Positions 61,336 to 64,000 of a stretch of DNA of 64,000 nt are shown here, one piece after another. Source of the DNA: Erpetoichthys calabaricus. Its lineage: Eukaryota; Chordata; Cladistia; Polypteriformes; Polypteridae. The notes beneath the pieces are model-generated. The model was not told the origin of the DNA. It was given only the letters and a program-made list of their open reading frames with translations, and did not search any database. The DNA lies in contig NC_041394.2 in NCBI RefSeq assembly GCF_900747795.2, positions 337,999,414 to 338,063,413 on the forward strand, written 5' to 3'. A program made the position numbers and the translations under genes. How positions within the stretch are numbered: position 1 is the first letter of the stretch; each line of letters starts with the position of its first letter.

Positions 61336-62486
61336 TCATTTTTTCTGGTGGTATATGAAGAAACAGTTTTGGTTCGTGTTCAAGCACAGGAAGACTCTAC
61401 ATTTATGGCACTTCCACCTAGAGACTCCCTTTGTGCAGTAGCTACATCTCCCTCGATTGTCAGAGTGGATGGGCCAATGTGCAGCGTTGTCAAATCGCAC
61501 ATCTGGCATTGGTTGGGATGATCTTGCATTGGAGCTCTTTGTTTCCTCAGCAGGAGGCGAGGAAGATGGTGGCCTGTCAATTCGGGGCTTGTTGATGAGC
61601 TTGAGACTTCCAACTATACTCAAACGAAAATTTTTCAGAGGCATTGACTTCTCATGTAGCAGCTGACATTCCCTCTTGTAAAGAAGCCAGGAATTTGACA
61701 CGGCAAGGTCAAGTATGTAACCAAACAGTGGAAAATACCACTGCCTTGATTTCACGGGGGTCTCGTATAGGTGCACAAGCTTATCAGATAGGTCAATGCC
61801 TCCCATGTGTTCATTGTCGGCTTTGATGAGGAATGGGCATGAAACACTGATCTTTGAACGAGCCTCCTTGCTCCACCGCTTCAAAGTAGATAAAGGCTCA
61901 ACTCCACAGGCATTGCTCAGTAGGGTGACACACTTGTTGTCCAACCATTTCACCGCGATCATCCCATCACTGGACCTGTAGTCGCATGCTCCACGACCTT
62001 TCTTCACCAGCTCTTTAACTGGCATCAGCAGAGCTCCACTAATGCGGTTTGTCCGCACTGTACCAATGCAGCTGATTCCCAGACGTGGTGCTGTTATAGT
62101 TTTGCACAGTGATATCACCACTTTGGCCCCCAGAAGTAACATCTGCTCCTCCTCACTCAGGTCAACATTGAAAATGTGGATTTCCCTTGATAAAGTAAGA
62201 GATCATGTACAATGCCACAGGAACTGGCCTGACAGAAGACTTTGAAACCCCACTTATCTGGTTTATTGGCAATGTACTAACACAGATTCCCTGCCCGTGT
62301 GCCTTTGTATGTCACCATTACTTCATCTACACTCTGCCTGTAAGTGGATGGAATAAGGAGACACTGCTTTCTCAGCATTTCAAACAGAGGGCGGATTTTA
62401 TAAAACTGATCCTGGCTGCCTTCACATTGCTCATTGTCAGTGAAGTGAACAAGTTTGCATAACAACTTGAACCTTTTGACGGGCAT

Positions 62487-62578
<92 letters not shown>

Positions 62579-63431
62579 GGGAAATTCACAATAAATAAGT
62601 CAATAGTATTATTTCCCCGGGTGTTACAGTCCACATACTGGGAGAAGGCAGGTAATGTTTTTTCCAGTGTCACATGGTTAAAATCTCCAGCGATTAGCAC
62701 AAGCACCTCAGGATGCTGTGTTTGTAACTTAGCAACAGCAGAATGGATGATGACACTTGCTATCTCCACATTCGCCCGAGGAGGGATATAAACAATAAAA
62801 ACAATGACGCATAATATCAGCTACAAGGTTGTACCGTGACAGATGGTGCCAGTAATCGTCTATGGATGGGCATTCGAAAACTCCCATGTAAAACAGAATG
62901 GCCAGGAAAGATTCAATTTCATGAGAGGTGGTTTGTATGGGATCTCCAAACTTCTGGTCAGAGTACAAATTAGTGTGGTTAGAAATATGTTAAACCATCC
63001 TGTTAGTGAACATCTTCTTGAAGTACTGCAGTGGTGTTTCAATTTCATCTGGGGGATCAAATGTGGAATCTGACACAGGTATTGACTCAATGCCCTGCTT
63101 TTTCCATGGTAGCCTTCTAGGATCTAACTTGCATTCCTCTTCTGGCTCTGTCATACTGACTGTTTTTAGACAGTTTTTACCTTTGGTAGCTATTTTCTTT
63201 TTTTTTTTTTTTTGGTGGTGGTGGTGGTTCAACATCTTGGTCTTCATCCTCATCCAAGGACGTAAAATCATCAGCATCAGAGTGATGTGCCCGTGTGGGA
63301 TGGAAATCTGGGTCTGCTATTCTGTCATCTTTACTATCACTGCACCCTTCAGCATCAGACAGAGCAAGGTTTTCAGGTACTAGTGCCAGTTTAGGGCATG
63401 ACCTTTTGCCATAGAATGTTCTGGTGTCCAT
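61336..63431 (-). pseudogene. piggyBac-family transposase gene, broken
   Basis: Starts MDTRTFYGKRSCPKLALVPE at 63431, with an acidic N-terminal region and a Pro/Lys run (a frame change occurs in the A-run near 63200). Continues FDPPDEIETPLQYFKKMFTN, an in-frame stop, then YSDQKFGDPIQTTSHEIESF and LFYMGVFECPSIDDYW; a LINE interrupts at 62808-62489. It resumes MPVKRFKLLCKLVHFTDNEQ, STYRQSVDEVMVTYKGTRAG, and the 268-residue frame (62142-61336) ending in the Cys-rich domain CSYCTKGVSRWKCHKCRVFL. About 20 residues are missing between KTITAPRL and GISCIGTVRTNRI, where the family has a catalytic Asp (YCDNFFT). A decayed transposon gene, not a domesticated host gene. Confidence 0.88.
62489..62808 (-). 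mobile_element. Short LINE insertion in the piggyBac gene, 6 bp target duplication
   Basis: GCATAA at 62483-62488 and 62809-62814 flanks 320 bp. On the minus strand it encodes a LINE endonuclease fragment (VIIHSAVAKLQTQHPEVLVL then IAGDFNHVTLEKTLP) joined directly to the 3' end GTGAATTTCCC and a long TATC array. The reverse transcriptase in between is deleted. Same LINE family as 57097-58695. Confidence 0.88.
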
Positions 63432-64000
63432 CTACATAATATATAAACAACACACACAGAGATGATTTTCATGAAATATCTATCTAAAATATTGCAATAA
63501 TTATTATATTGCATCATATTATAATGAATTCAGTGATTACATTATAACATTAGAGGAAATGTAATGAAATAGCACTACATGTAAATGAACAGAATGAAAA
63601 GAAAACACTGCTATCCGTAGATATTTTTGGTAGCATTTGTAGTACAATAATTACCCACAAATGGGCATCTCTACCATTTGGCACAGTGTTTTTAAAAAAA
63701 TTCCTGCATCATGAATTTTTTGTAAGGGGGAGGGGGGTGTTATTGTCAACCATTCGCTTAAATAACCCCTCTGAATTTATATTTTATCGAAAATATCTGC
63801 TTACTTTCGAAGCCGCTTACGGTGTATGCAACAACTTGGAGGGAGTCTTCAAAATTCTTCATCTACGATTGAGCTCGCTGAAGTGGTGCCTCTGTTTTCG
63901 CACCACAGCATCTGGTGTATTTTCTGAGTACTGCATGTTCTCCAAGCACGGAACTGAATGCCCAGCCCAGTATTGTAACGCAACATGCAGTGCATTGAAA
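63432..64000. other. Upstream flank of the piggyBac gene
   Basis: No exon or promoter that I can support. The transposon's right terminal repeat could lie here but is not recognisable by eye. Confidence 0.4.

Noticed and set aside
61336-62142. 268-residue frame as a domesticated PGBD host gene
   Set aside because: Upstream coding is interrupted by a stop, a frameshift and a LINE, and a catalytic segment is missing.
62488-62578. Regular short repeats as a CRISPR-like array
   Set aside because: A GATA microsatellite forming a LINE tail; no spacers.

Overview
The window looks like nuclear DNA of a ray-finned fish. Unspliced H4 and H2B genes carry metazoan histone 3' stem-loops, and one exon belongs to a fish-type C2H2 zinc-finger gene. 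The rest is a dense mosaic of Helitron, hAT, PIF/Harbinger, Tc1/mariner, piggyBac, P-element-like, LINE and SINE copies. Several Helitron and LINE ends match repeats I associate with bichirs and reedfish (Polypteridae). That assignment is from memory, not from a search.

Layout. 1-2236: no gene. 2237-16127: a plus-strand Helitron (here D) of about 5.56 kb, cut in two by an 8.3 kb block (3767-12099). The block is a minus-strand stack of three more Helitrons (A, B, C) that themselves contain a Tigger-like MITE, SINEs, an LTR-element fossil and a C48/Ulp1-like peptidase ORF. Joining the sequence across the block restores D's reading frame at an A|T site. 16373-16752: one exon of a zinc-finger gene on the minus strand. 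19307-21467: a PIF/Harbinger element with a Myb-like ORF. 22710-25820: a hAT element with perfect 8 bp target duplications, with a 737 bp Helitron inserted in its BED-finger frame. 27291-30373: a THAP/P-element-like transposon invaded by an L2 LINE, itself invaded by a second LINE.

33-48.7 kb: the only clearly functional genes. Three degenerate repeat units each hold H4 (plus) and H2B (minus), converging tail to tail. All six ORFs are intact; the three H4 proteins are identical and the third H2B differs at five residues. Each H2B has an octamer, TATA-like and CCAAT promoter. A second conserved promoter-like patch beyond it points to where H2A would lie in a classical divergent pair, but no H2A ORF is present. 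LTR, LINE-tail and Harbinger insertions separate or mark the units.

48.7-61 kb: LINE, SINE, Tc1 and Harbinger fragments. 61336-63431: a broken piggyBac transposase gene (minus) with a short LINE inserted between duplicated GCATAA sites. There are no rRNA genes, CRISPR arrays or bacterial features.
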